In this document: in pieces, positions 35,041 to 49,200 of the stretch | Position numbering within the stretch: position 1 is the stretch's first letter | How the letters are laid out: each line of letters starts with the position of its first letter | NCBI GenBank assembly: GCA_025084515.1 | Contig: JAJAGP010000050.1 | Location: 375,001 to 439,000, forward strand | Direction of reading: 5' to 3' | Source of the DNA: Ancistrus triradiatus | Taxonomy: Eukaryota > Chordata > Actinopteri > Siluriformes > Loricariidae | DNA: 64,000 nucleotides | Translations under genes and position numbers: made by a program | Notes under the pieces: model-generated | Told to the model about the DNA's origin: nothing | What the model saw: the letters and a program-made list of their open reading frames with translations, nothing else | Database searches by the model: none

Positions 35041-36139
35041 TTGGACAGTTTTCCCCACTAACTCCAATATTCACTCTGATATTGTAATGACTTGCATATA
35101 TCATCATTACATTCACACACAAAGTTTCATTCAATTCCAACTCGCACCAACTGGGTGCATTTTTTTTGTCAATGATTATATTATCCATTCTTCCCACACA
35201 GACATGGGAAGAACATGCAAACTCCACACAGGCATCAAACAGGGTCTCTCAAGCTGGAACAACGCATGTGTTTGATCTTAGTACTAACAGACCACTTGAG
35301 CAGCACTTTTTCCAGAACACTTCTGGTTTATCCAAGTGTTGTGTGGCATACTACAGAGTTATGTGATAAGGTTGTAGGTAAGATTTTTTTTCTGATGACT
35401 GCATGCATATCCATGGACCAGTCCACTTCTAATCCCATATAATAAAACATTCATGCCTAACCTTGCCACATAGAACTTGGAATGCTCTGGAATTCTCCAC
35501 ACCTGACTGCAATAAAGACCTAAAAAGCCAATTAACCTAGATCAAACTTTGTAAGCCTACAGCAGGAAATCACACAAAACTAATTAACTCCTATGGCCAA
35601 CATACAGTACAGGTACGTGCCATTTACCGACACGTTGACCGGACAATACCATGGTCACATGGTCAGAAAAATATAGAAATAAACAATATTTTCACAAGAA
35701 ATCTGCGTGCAAACAATAAGTAAATGTATCAGAGATACCATTGAAAACATGAGTGGAATGCTACACAGCATCCCTAATACCACTGCATTTTTTATTTATG
35801 GACATTCACAGTTATAGAAACTCCTGCACTGTACTGTTACGACCCGGTGTAAGAGAGTCCACTTACGAGGATGGTATGATGGACCATCCAGATGAAAGAG
35901 ACTCGACAAGACAACGTGAACCAATTTAAATAGCTCTAGGTGAGAGAGAATATACAGGTAGTCGGGGACAAATAGGAGTACTACTTACAATAGGACAGGC
36001 ACATACACTTATACGCACCATTTACAGCTTGTTACAAATAAGTAACAGAAAGGCGTACACACCATCACGAGTAATTTCCAAAAACAAATCCCTAAACACA
36101 TCAACCAAGTTAGTGTGAGCTAATGAACAAGCAAGCACA
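35041..36139. other. Spacer between rhot1 and PH adaptor
   Basis: No gene seen. 35190-35300 has short ACATGCAAACTCCACACAGG words of a SINE. Confidence 0.35.
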
Positions 36140-36400
36140 AACACATCGCATAATCCATGTGGGGACTTCCCATAGACATAATGATAACTGAATGAATTCT
36201 ATACCTACACCTTCCTCTAACCCTAGTAAAATAGCATCTTTCTATTCTTGTGGGGACGTTTGGTCCCCAATATGTGCTATAAACACACACGAGGGCACTC
36301 GCATCCGGCTCGCTGTCCTGGTGGGGACTTTCCATAGACATTATGATTATTGTAGCTAATTATTGCTACACCTAACCCTAACCTTAACCTCATTAACACA
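36140..36400. repeat. Repeat related to 22140-22740
   Basis: Shares GGGACTTCCCATAGACATAAT and GCTACACCTAACCCTAACC, with a second GGGGACTTTCC start at 36322. Confidence 0.55.
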
Positions 36401-36571
36401 GCATTTGTGCCCGTGCGGACCACCAAGATGTCTCCACCATGGCAAAACTGTCAGATCTTCCTATACTTTGGTATACTTGTGAAGCTGAATACAAAGCTGG
36501 TGTGATGAATGTGAGAAGGAAGTACATCATGACTTAAAAAAAAAAGCACACAGTGCTAGATCACACAGTCG

Positions 36572-36577
36572 TTTATT
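36572..36577 (-). promoter_or_regulatory. Candidate poly(A) signal of rhot1
   Basis: AATAAA on the minus strand about 920 nt after the stop; the stretch 36578-37499 would be 3' UTR. A TG-rich stretch follows downstream. Confidence 0.5.
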
Positions 36578-37499
36578 GTAAATGTTCGAAAGGTCAGAAA
36601 TGAGTACAACAGTTTCATTGTTTTGCATCGGGAGCTTTGCACTGATATAGTAACACGCCATGATGAAATAAAAGAGCAAAAATGTGCAGTAGTAATGTTC
36701 GCTAGGTAGATAATAGTAAATATTTCATGTGTAGGTTACTGTCAGTTCTCACAGAGACCGTGTCCCACTGACCTGCTCACAGAATCAACACTCAGACTCT
36801 TTCTGGAAGGAACTAGTGATCGTGCCAACGTGGCAGCAAAGCTATGCTGGGTAGTGTCTCTGTGGAGGCCAAGGGCAACACACAAATCATAAATATTAAA
36901 AACAAAACTTACTTAAAAATCCCTTGTGTTGTGCCTGCTTTTCATGCAAGGTCAAACAGAACATTTGGACTGAAACATAAGGTTAATAAATTAATTCAGC
37001 TGAATGTGCTCGAAGAATCAAGTCCCTTAGAAGTGAGGACTTGTTTTAGTGCTGCTCCTCAAGGTAATTGTACATTTTGAACTGCCTTTTGTTCACTGTA
37101 GCTGTAGGTAATCCCCGATAATATATACATTTATAAACAGCTTTCCATCCTCTCTCATTCAAATCTGTGCCTCTACACAGACCAGTTTGGCCGTGCCTGA
37201 TAATACTGATCACAGGAAAAATAGTCTAATTTAAAACCACTTCAGCGTGGCTGCAGCAAGAGCAACCTGTAGCCGTTAACTACCCCGATACACATGACAA
37301 GTTCAACTCAAACCTCTGGAGAAGACAAACATTGTCTGAGAATAAGGATGCATTTAATTTCAAACATATAAAATGTAGCTAGCTATCCTGATCCTAGTCG
37401 AGTCCTCTCATTTAGGAATGGGCTGAAAGGAACAACGATGCTGGGTTTGGGTTTTAGAGTACTTAAATGGACAGATAATTGTAGTCACATGCTGCCTGA

Positions 37500-37617
37500 T
37501 TACCGGTGCTTAAGAAGAGCTTTATACATGGCGAAGCCCAACACTGCGAACACGGTGGCTCCTACACTGGCTCGCAGCCAGAATGTGGAGTTCTTCAGGT
37601 CTGCCTGAGTCATGTGT
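37500..37617 (-). CDS. rhot1: rhot1 terminal exon: tail anchor
   Basis: Encodes HMTQADLKNSTFWLRASVG then the hydrophobic anchor ATVFAVLGFAMYKALL, ending KHR and TAA at 37500-37502. Acceptor CTTGGACACAG. Confidence 0.97.
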
Positions 37618-40600
37618 CTGTGTCCAAGAGAGAGAGAAAGAAAGATGAGTCAATATAAGACATTCAACTTTTTACTCTTTGTGTGGGCACATGGCAAATG
37701 ACAAATTGAGAAAATGACCACTGACTTTAAGCATTAAAGGAACTTCTGAACTGTGACTTGGAGGTTTTTCTAATAATTGTATGGAGGGAGTTTCCACACG
37801 TTCCCTTTAGAAACCAGGATGACACAGACAATGTGATTTCTACACCAAAAAAATCTGACAATACTTTACACACTATTGTGAGTGTCGTCAGTACCTCTAG
37901 AACGATGACCAAAGTAGTGGGTGATATTTTTGTTAAATAGTTAAAAACGTTATAAATAATAGCATTTTCCTAAATTAGATGCGTCTCTCGGCAAAAAAAA
38001 AATACTAAAAATGTTACAGACTTTAAAAACTGCAACTGGACAACATAGTAATAAATAACATGAGTAGTGGAGTGACACGATGGCACAGTGATTAGCGCTG
38101 CTGCATCACAGACTGAATGAAATGCAATAGGTAAACTAACTTTAGTCTGTGAGCTTTCGCATTGTGCACAAGATGTACAGCAGTGGATTCTGGGAGAGGT
38201 GGGGAGTGCAGAACAGTTAAAGCAGCAAAGCAGAGGAAAGTGTAGCAGGACATAAAGGTATACATAATGACAATCTGCTGTGACACAAAGAGGCAGTAGA
38301 TAAATGGTCTTTAAGAAAAAAAAAAAAAGTCATTAGCACAACTGTACAGTTTTGGCCATTATACAATACTAACTAATAACAATTACTAGCCCTGACTAAC
38401 CACACACCACAGGATGTTCACGCAGTTTTATTATTTTTATTATTATAGCAACAGACAAAACACAAATATGACACAAAGCAATTTTGTTTAATTTGCTTAA
38501 CTCAAACTAATATAATGAAATTATTTTTATTAGCAGCAATTGCATGATTCTTTCAGATCAAGTGGACTCCAAATAATGAAATCACTCAATACTGAGTAAA
38601 AATTATGGAATCAATTTGTATTACTAAAACATATACTGGCACAAGACTAAAAATGTAAATTAGTCAGCAGTGCTTACAAACATTAATGGGCTGACGGACT
38701 TTGGGGCCATGATTTCTTTCATTTGACAAGCAGTTTTCAACTGGACCAATGGAAAGGAATATAAAAGGAAGGAAAATCCATCATGGATTGTGGCAAAAGA
38801 CAAGTCAGCTGTGTCTAAAATCTGAAGCAAGTATAAACAAAATGAGAAAGTTATAAAAGGAACACATGAGTAGACCAAGTAAGACTTCAAAGCATCAGGA
38901 TTGAAAACTCGAAGCAATTTGCTTTAAAAATAGAAAATGCACAACAAAACACAAAAAACAAATGGGTTAAAACAAAAATCAATGTCTGTGACAAAACTGT
39001 AAGAAATCGGTTCAAATGAAATGCGACTGCATAAAGAAAATTTAAACAAAAAATAGCACCAATTCAAAACAGAAGAAAACAAGGCAGTGGCCCAAAAAGA
39101 AGCCATCATGGAGTGTGGATTACCGGATAAAAGTGCATTGGTAAAGACGATGATGCTACAACTTTTGTCTGGTGCCATTCTAATGAAACTCAAAGATGGC
39201 TGCCTGAAGTAAATTTCTCCACTCATTCAATTTATGATTCATGTCATTACACCAGGTGAGAAGGCAATTATTACCTCAACAGCCAGGATTGTTTTTTTTT
39301 GGCGCTTTACTTAGTCCATCGATAGAAAATACAGTGGGGCAAATAAGTATTTAGTCAGCCACTGATTGTGCAAGTTCTCCTACTTAGAAAGGGAGAGGTC
39401 TGTAATTTTCAGCACAGGTACACCAACTATGAGAGACAAAATGAGAGAAAAAAAATCCAGGAAATCACATTTGTAGGATTTTTAAAGAATTTAATTGGAA
39501 TTCATGGTGGAAAATAAGTATTTGGTCACCCACAACAAGCAAGATTTCTGGCTCTCTCAGATCTGTAACAACTTATTTAAGAAGCTCTTCTGTCCTCCAA
39601 ACAGTCAGACTCCAAACTCAACCATGGCCAAGACCAAAGAGCTGTCGAAGGACACCAGGAAGAAAATTGTAGACCTGGACCAGGCTGAGAAGAGTGAATC
39701 TACAATAGGCAAGCAGGTTGGTGTGAATAAATCAACTGTGGGAGCAATTGTAAGAAAATGGAAGACATACAAGACCATTGATAATCTCCTTCGATCTGGG
39801 GCAAAATTATCATGAGAATGGTGAGCAAAAGTCCCAAAACTACACGGAGGGACCTGATGAATGACCTGCAGAGAGCTGGGACCAAAGTAACAAGGCTACC
39901 ATCAGTAACACACTACGGCGAGAGGGACTCGGATCCTGCAGTGCCAGGCGTGTCCCCCTGCTTAAGCCAGTACATGTCCAGGCCCGTCTGAAGTTTGCCA
40001 GAGAGAATATGGATGATCCAGAAGAGGATTGGGAGAATATCATGTGGTCAGATGAAACCAAAATAGAACTTTTCGGTAAAAACTCAACTCGTCGTGCTTG
40101 GAGGAAGAAGAATCCCGAGTTGCATCCCAAGAACACCATACCTACTGTGAAGCATGGGGGTGGAAAGATCATGCTTTGGGGCCGATTTTCTGCAAAAGGG
40201 ACAGGAAGACTGATCTGTGTTAAGAAAAGAATGAACGGGGCCATGTATCGTGAGATTTTAAGCCAAAACCTCATTCCATCAGTGAGAGCATTGAAGATGG
40301 AACGAGGCTGGGTCTTCCAGCATGACAATGACCCCAAACACACCGCTCAGGCAATGAAGGAGTGGCTCCATAAAAAGCATTTCAAGGTCCTGGAGTGGCC
40401 TAGCCAGTGTCCAGACCTCAACCCCATAGACAATTTGTGGACGGAGTTGAAAGTCCATGTTGCCCAGCGACAGCCCCAAAACATCACTGCTCTAGAGGAG
40501 ATCTGCATGGAGGAATGGGCCAAAATACCTGCTACAGTGTGTGCAAGTTTGGTGAAGACTTACAGGAAACGTTTGACCTCTGTCGTTGCCAACAAATTAT

Positions 40601-43180
40601 CATTATGATTATGTTACAAAGTATTGAGTTGAATTTTTGTTATTGACCCAAATACTTATTTTCTACCATAATTTACAATTCAATTACAGACCTCTCTCAT
40701 CTTTCTAAGTAGTAGAACTTGCACAATCAGTGGCTGACTAAATAATTTTTTGCCCCACTGTAAGTTTGGTGATTAAGTCATTTTTCAGGATGACGGCATC
40801 TTGCCAGAGGGCAAAGAGTGTTAAAGCTTTTCTTCAGGAAAGGCATATCAATTGAACGCCATTGGGGAACTATTTGAAAGCTGGAACCAGCTTGATCCAG
40901 AAAATTGTATTAAATTAGTGAAATCCATGCATAAAAGATTTCAGGCCATCATAAAAAAGTCAAAAAAGTACTACATGTAATTTCTCAGCTTTCCATAATC
41001 TTTTTTCTCTACTTGATCGAGTATAAATGCCATTTTCCTTTAATTTGTCTGAGGTATATTTCATGAAACCAGAATGCTCAGCTATTTATGCAACAATTAT
41101 TTGGTGTCATATCTGTGATTTGTTTATTTCCTATAATTAAATCTCTGAATTCTTTAGTGTGCCTTAATTATCAAATTAATTCTGCCATAACAACAGATGG
41201 CATTTCTGACAACCAAGCAGATTGAGTGTGCACAGTAAAAACGAACTTTTGAATTTGTTTTGAATGACCAGATCATCTGTGCATTATATACAGTCTGCAG
41301 CCAGCGAGCTTCTAAACAAATGCCAGAAAGAATACTACTTCATCTGCACATCTGCTTATGTGCGATTACCTCAAACAATCATTTACACATTTCCTGTATT
41401 TAGGGAAAAAACACTTACTTTAACACCCTGTACAAAAGGAAGTGTAGTATTGAGAGCATTGAGTGTGCAAAATAAATCACAAAAACATTTTACTACATTG
41501 CTCCAGTGTTGAAAAGATCTCATTCACCACACCTAACCGAATCAGGATTTCAAACAGCAAGCAAACAGATCCTCTTGATCTAGGGCCCATCAACAAACTG
41601 AACACACCAATACACTGTAGAACACACAAACATCTGGCAGCCCAGATGAAGTCAGTCTTTACCTGGGCACAAATGGGTCAACAGATGCCTCCATGTAGAT
41701 AGAGTCCTCTACATAGGTGACCTCGTGCACCTGATGGGTGAGGCTGGTGTCCTCATCAGCCAAAAGACAAGCACCCACCTCATCAATCCAGAGCCCAAAC
41801 CTTGTGTACATGCACATGGGATGGCAATTCAACAAATGTGGCACAGTCACACCAGCCACCCATCGACATACGTGCACACACCCACCGCATGGCAGCGAAG
41901 AAAAAGATATTTTGCTCACCTACTGTATGGTAAGATTGGTGCATACATGTTATGTAATGTGTGAGTATTAGTAACATTTTAATTTTAAAACACACCTTCA
42001 TCAAAGCATCATATAGAGTTAGACACACTCATCTGAACAAACCAGACCCTGAAAAAAGTGGAACTGTGCTGGCCACTAGTTACCATTCTCAAGCCTTTGA
42101 TATGAGAACATTAAATAAACACCAGGGTGCAAAATCTGAGACATACTGCCATCTAGAGTTCTGTGCATCTGCCACCAAAATAAGAAAGTACCATACCAGC
42201 AAGCCTTAGAAACGTCTTACAAGTAATACAAATGCACCATGTATTAAAAGTTAGTCAGTACACACTATTTAAACATGCTGAAATATAGACCGTCCAGCCA
42301 TAACATTAAAACCACTAACACTGACAGTGTGATCCTCTGGATAATATTCTGTTGTGAGACCCAGAAACTGCCTAAATACTGTTGAGACACCAAGTGCTCC
42401 CCTTCATGGCAATCGTATTTCCTAATGTCACTGGCCTCTTTCAGCAGGATAATGTGTCCTGCCACACTGCAAAATCTGCTCAGGAATGATTTGAGGAACA
42501 CGAGAGTTTAAGGTGTTAACCTGGACTCCAAATTCCCCAGATCTCAATCCGATCGAGCATCTGTGGGCTGTGCTGGACAACCAAGTCAGATCCATAAAGG
42601 CCACACATCACAACTTACAGGACTTAAAAGGTGAGAGTGGGTCAGTGTCTTGGTGGCACTTGCACAATATTAGGCAGGTGGTTTTAATGTTATGGCTGAT
42701 TGGTCTACACCCAAGATATCTATATCATGGTGTTACCACCTTTAAGACCAAAGTAGCTGAGCTAAGCTTGAATTTCACATTCCAGGGAGTGACAGAGGTA
42801 ACAGCACACATGCAGGCAGAGGTTAGCATGAGGTGAATATATGCAATACAAAAAGAAACAGGCCCAGCCAAACAGATGGGATTGAACACCTATGGAGGAA
42901 AAAGAACAAAACAATAATACTTAATTAAAAATAAGAAAAAACATAAAAAATTACAGATTTGATAGGGACAATGATAGGTATTTTTAATCTGATTTAATTA
43001 AGACAAAGCTAAAACCAAAAACCAGAAACAATGAAAAATAAATACAACATATCAGCAAATATATGTTGAAGAGATTAAATATTGGCACTGACTGTTTTAA
43101 ATTAAAAACAAAACGCCTAAATTCTCATAAAAACTAAAAGTCACCAATGACTTTATGCAAAACATAAAAAAAAAAAATAA

Positions 43181-43257
<77 letters not shown>

Positions 43258-46200
43258 TATGGACAGGGACAACAGCAACCAAAAAAGGATCAAACACTGA
43301 GGCTGTAGCCAGCAGAATGGTGAATGGAAAAGCTGAGTTAGTGCAGAGTTATCGTTTGCATATCCACCTTAAAACAATAAATGCAATTAAATCACAGATG
43401 AATTGATTAATCAATCTGGTTAATTAGTGCTGTCATCATGGAATGAAATCCAAAACTGATGGCCACTGAAATATTAGTCATGGAAGTCATGCCTTTTTAA
43501 TACAAATTTTTATACTTTAGCTGAGTCTCATGCATTCCGAGGCAACAGAGGTCAGTAATTTTCCTTAAAGTGCACAACTTTATCAGAGGTGCCTCTGAGA
43601 ACCACAATTCTTCTGGGAACAACCAAAGACCGAGTCAGTTCGACACTGAAATAACAATAATGCTACACTGCACCCAATCGTACATATACCTACATCGAAT
43701 GTTATGACATTACTATGCCATCTGGACAAAAAATACTTTAAAAGGTGTACTGGTCAGTAAAGGACTGTAAAAAGACAAAAAAAAAAAAATCTGAAAACAC
43801 ATCAGGTCTGGACTCCTATTTATGTTTACATTCTGTTAACATGTTTGGATGAACACCAGCAGTGGAGACTTCAGTTTGTTTGCTTATTAGTTTCTTTAAC
43901 GCTGAATCGGCATCAGTGGCTATATTCACAACAGACACAAGGTTACATCAACACTAGTCATGGGCCAATTTAGAGAGACCAGTCAACTTAACACATGTCC
44001 TTGTGGGAGGAAACTGAAACACCCAGAGTAAACCCTCATGGACACAGTCATGACATGCAAACTCCATACAGATACAGCCAGTTGTTGCAATGGAACCGGG
44101 GATCTGTAAGACTTTACCAGTTGCAAGTCGCCCTGGTAAAGGACATCTGCTAAATGCAAATATAGAAAACGAAAAAGAAAATTTTTGTGGACTGTGGTAG
44201 CCTAGGAGTTAAGATACTGGACTATAGACCGGAAGGTCGAGAGCTCAAATCCCACCTCTGCTAAATTGCCACTGTTGGGTTCTTGAGCAAAACTCATAAC
44301 CCACAACTGCTTAGACTGTATGATTGTATCAGTTGTAAGTCACTCTGGATAAGGGCATCTGCTAAAAGACTAAATCCAAGTGGAATATTGATCAATAGGC
44401 TAGGTGATCAAAAGCCGTAGCCCAGCCAAGCTGCCTTTGTTGTGACCTTAAGCAAGTGTCTTAACCCTCAACTGGTTGGATCGCAAATTGTAAATAAGAT
44501 TCTTGCCCAAAAATGCAACCCCAAATCAGAAAAAGTTAGGACAATATGGAAAATGTAAAAAAAATAAAATAAAGTGTTCTTTACATTTACTTTAACTTCT
44601 GTCATTGCCAACAGTATGAAACCAAGGTATTTCATGTTTTGTTTGGTTAACTTCATTTAATTTGTTAACAAACATCCATTCTTGCATTTCAGGCTTGCGA
44701 CAAATTCCAAAATAGTTGGGAGGGGGCAATTTAGGGCTAGTAATAAGGTTAAAAACAAACAAACCAAAATAATGACGTACTTTCAAACAGGTGACTAATC
44801 ATAATTTGGTATAAAAGCAGTATGCAGAAAAGTCAGAGCGGACAGGAAGAGGATCTCCAGTTTGTCAAAAGATGCGCGAGAAAATTATTGAAATGTTTAA
44901 AAACAATGTTCCTCAAAAACAGTTTGGAAGGGATTTACATATTTCAGTCCTAACTTTTTCAGCCATCACAGAAAATGACCTTTGCCATGGGCACTGACAC
45001 AACCCTGTACCACGACAGAGCCCGGCTTTTGGACTGATAACAGTCCTAGTGGGCCTTTTCATCTTTGGTCCAAAGCACATGGTGTCCATTTCTTCCAAAA
45101 ATAAAGGTTCAATCTGTGATGGTCTATCCCAGAGGCCTCTGAGCCCAGAAAAGTCGACGGTGCTTTGAGCATGGTTATCATAAGACTTCTTTTTTTTTTT
45201 TTACACACTAAAGTTTTAAGTGGCAACTGTGAATGTAAAATGGTTTTTGATGCAGTGCCATCTTGAGGGATCAGGGATCACAGGTCTTCAGTTTAGACTG
45301 GCACCCTTGCCCTTTACAAACAAATTTCTCCTGATTCTTTGAATCGTTTAATGATGTTATGCACTGTAGAGGAAGAAAAATGCAAATCCCTTCCATTATT
45401 GCTTTGAAGAACATTGGCTGAAAAACATTTAAATTATTTTCTGAAGCATTTTCTTTGCCCATCTTTCCAACCTTAAAGATTCAGCCTTACATGGATACTG
45501 CTTTTGTACCAAATCCTGATTATAATCGCATGTTGACGTCACCTGTTTGAAATTACATCATTTTATATTTTTTTTACCTCATTACTAGCCCTAAATTGCC
45601 CCGTCTTAAAGTGCCCACTACTTTAAAAAAAGTTGCCAATAACATTAATGAAAGATGAAACCTCATATTTGCTTTTGTACTAATATGATCTATCATCTAA
45701 GAAAAAGAACAGGAAAACAAACCGAGAACAGTGGCTGTATTCCTAAAACCATTGCTCAAAGACAATTTTAAGATGTTTACTGGAGTTACAGACTATACAG
45801 CGCCTGCCTAAAGGCAAAGCCTGTGGATGGACGATAGAATTCATTACCGACTTAAATTTTTTTCCAGGGTCACATTCACCTTAAAAACATATCTGGTCCC
45901 ACAGGACACCTGAGTAACACTGGCTGAGTAATGATTCTGAAGACAAGATTGTCTAGTGGAACTGAAAGGTGTTCCAACTTGAAACACAGATGACCACACA
46001 TGGCATTCACTACCAGTGTACTCCCAGAGAACTCTCACACATAGCCAGCCAACACAGAGAGATCTTGAAACAACAGCCAGAGGATAAAAAAGCCAAATAC
46101 TCAAAGCAAATAATGCAACCATCCGTGGTGGATATGCAACGTAAAAAGAGGAGGCATGTTAGGAAGCAAAAGTTAAAAGGTAGCCCTAAGGAGTACAAGG

Positions 46201-49200
46201 GGGTAGGGCTGAACTCAGAGACCTGTTCACAATGGCACTGTAGAGTTTGGCCCTGACCGAGCGCAGGAGCTCGCTGTGCAGCAGGCTCTGACTGATGCAA
46301 AAAGTGCACCTGTTGCAGGTACACAAGCAGCGGAGTTTGGCGTGGCTGTGGAGACACACACATACACAGACAGGAACAACAGATCAGTCATGTGTGATGC
46401 ATATTCTGGAAAACTCAGGCCCAAAGGTTCCTCTTCCTCTTTTAAGAGGTGTTTTTTGAACCCCCCATCGAAGCACCTCTTGGGGGGGAAAAAATAAAGC
46501 TTGAGGGTGGAAGGGATCAAGGAAACAAAACCAGAATAACAAATGATTAAATTTGGAACATATGGAGTATCGAATATAGATTACACTCTTAATGGAGTAG
46601 CCACGTTCCAGTAGATGCTACTGTTTAAAAGAAGTTCAAGAGTCTTATCTGCTATGGGCTAAAATAAATAGCATGGCTAAGTAAACAATGGTCATGGACA
46701 TATGAACATATGTAAACGTAAAAAGCAGGGGAGCACCGTGGATCAGATACAACAAAGAAAACAAAAAAAAGGTCCACTGCAAAAACGGAAAGCTAGCACA
46801 AAGATTTATAGACAAAGCTTGTACAAATAATTATGCCACATGTCTAATTCTGGAATGATGCCACATCAAAAAGCCATATATTGACCAAAGGATCCTACAA
46901 AGTTATTTCCAGAGGATTCTGGAACACTCTGTACACCTGATTCGATAGCTGCTTTCCAATACAGTCAAGTAGAATCCCTGCTGATGAACTACAACCAGTG
47001 TACATACTTGCTGACAAAAAATAACACACCCAGATAGAAATGTCGGATTTCTGCAAAAATTGACATGCAGTCATGTCGTAGGTAGGTATGTAAATGATGA
47101 CAGGTGTGATTTAACTAAAAACTGTTTCTTGCCACAAGAGGGCATAAAATGCTTCCCCGCTGCCCTCTGAGGCTACTTTTGGGTAGTGTACGTATTGCTG
47201 ATAGCTCGTTGACTGCTAGACATGCCTCTATGACACACTCCAAGACATTTTGAGGAGCGCATTACTGGACAGAGATGCCGGACATACGTTTCTACGAGTT
47301 GCCCGCCATCTAGACCGTTCTGACCTAGATGTTGGTAGCAGTTGTTACAAGAAGGCACGCAACACCCAGAAACAGGCTCTGCACCCATTACATGTCCTGC
47401 CATTGACGTCCTGCCACTGACAGCCAGCCACTGTTGCCTTCATTTCCACTTGTGTCATGGATTGCTTTGGATTGGGACTGTATTGTCTTTAGTGATGAAT
47501 CCAGGTTGTTTGGGAACTGATGCCGATCAGGGTTGAGTATGGATGTCTCGTGGTCAGCGCTTTAATCCTGCCATTTTTGTGGAGCGACACACTGCCTCAT
47601 CTGCTGGTGTGATGATCTGGGAAGCCATTGCACCCCCCCTAATAGTAATACAAGGGACACTAACTGATCAGTGATATGTGCCATGTGTCGCCTCTCATGG
47701 CAGGGCATCCAACTGGCATTTTCCAGCCGGATAATGCTTGCCCAAGCACAGCAAGGGTTTCCCAGGAACGTCCCTGTCAGATTGCAACACTTCCTTGGCC
47801 TGCCTGGTCCTCGGATTTATCACCAATCGAGCATTTATGCGACCAGCTGGAACACCAGCTTCGGCAAATTATTACTGTGGAGGATCTACAGGACCAGCTG
47901 TGAGCAAATGTCTCAGAGGCATGTCCAGCAGTCAATCTCTCACGAAGAGGTACATTACACAAAAGCAGCATCTGAGAGCCTTTGTATAGAGCAGCAGGGG
48001 GGCAATTTTACAATCTCTTATGGGAAGACCTCAAATGTCTAATGAGACCACACCTGCATTCATTTACATAACTCCCCATGACGCAACTCACGCCGAGTTT
48101 TGCAGCAATCCGACATTTCTATGTGGGTCCCTTATGTTTTTTTTTTTCCCCTCAATGAGTGCATGTGCACAGCTGTAGAAACGGATTTAAAGAACTGGAT
48201 TTCTTAAATAAAGAGCCACTTAAAGACTAAAATGTCTACATAAATACTAAATGTAACATTAAATTAATTCATTTTAGTTTTTTTAATTACTAAAATGTAT
48301 TAATTAAATTTTTGAGTACAGTACCTGCAGTGCTTTCAGAAAAAGGCTTGAAAGCCATTGGAACTTCCTGGTGAAGGAAATGCTTCGCACAACAAATTAA
48401 CACAAGAATCACAAAGTACATACCAAAACTTTCAGAGTAAGTATATTAAATGCTTCTAGGCTGGACTTCATAGTTTACAAGTGTCCTATTTAGTATTCTT
48501 AACTAGGTCATTTTCTGATCAGCAAGTTGTGTAATTTGCATGGATTGAGATTTATTCGTAACGTCGCATCAGTGTCAATGGCCATTCAAGACAGGAGCAA
48601 GGTTACATCGCTACTAATCAGACACGTCCATACTAGGGCAATTTTAGAGTGAGCACTTAACCTAACACCCATCTTGGAATGTGGGAGGACACCGGAGTAC
48701 CCGGACTAAACCCAAGGAGGACACTCCACACAGATGGAGTCTGAGGCCACAATCAAACCATCGATCTCTGGAGCTGTGCGGCGACCGTGCTAACCACTTG
48801 CGCCACCCTGTGTGATTTGTAACTGACAAAACAGATACAATGCTTACACAATACTAGAGAGAAGGAGAAACAATATGAAGAATGGTTGTAGAGTGGAGGA
48901 AAGACAGCAAATGAAGCCATGCAGGATGGAGAGGGTTGTAGGGGATGTGTTGGGGATGTGTTACTCACGGATACATGGCCATGGTGGTGAGTTTGGTGTA
49001 GATGTCTTTGCTGGGTGCTTCAGCGGTGTTGCAGGTGAAGGGCTGTGGTGGGTGCAGTTTGTGCCTCCTGCAGAAGTCCAGAGGAGAGGAGCTATAGTGC
49101 TGACGAACCTCATGCAGGTCGGACTTGGCGGCAATCACCATGCACGGGGTTTTGCTGTCCATGAAGTATTTCTGGGAATTGACGAGAACATCAATAAGAA

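Noticed and set aside
45844..46520. Overlapping open frames on both strands around 46.0-46.5 kb
   Set aside because: They overlap the rhot1 cassette exon in other frames and lack family features or splice logic.
48300..48370. Possible extra rhot1 exon with acceptor TTCACCAG
   Set aside because: Short open stretch, but phase and sequence do not fit any known Miro1 insert and no good paired donor was found.
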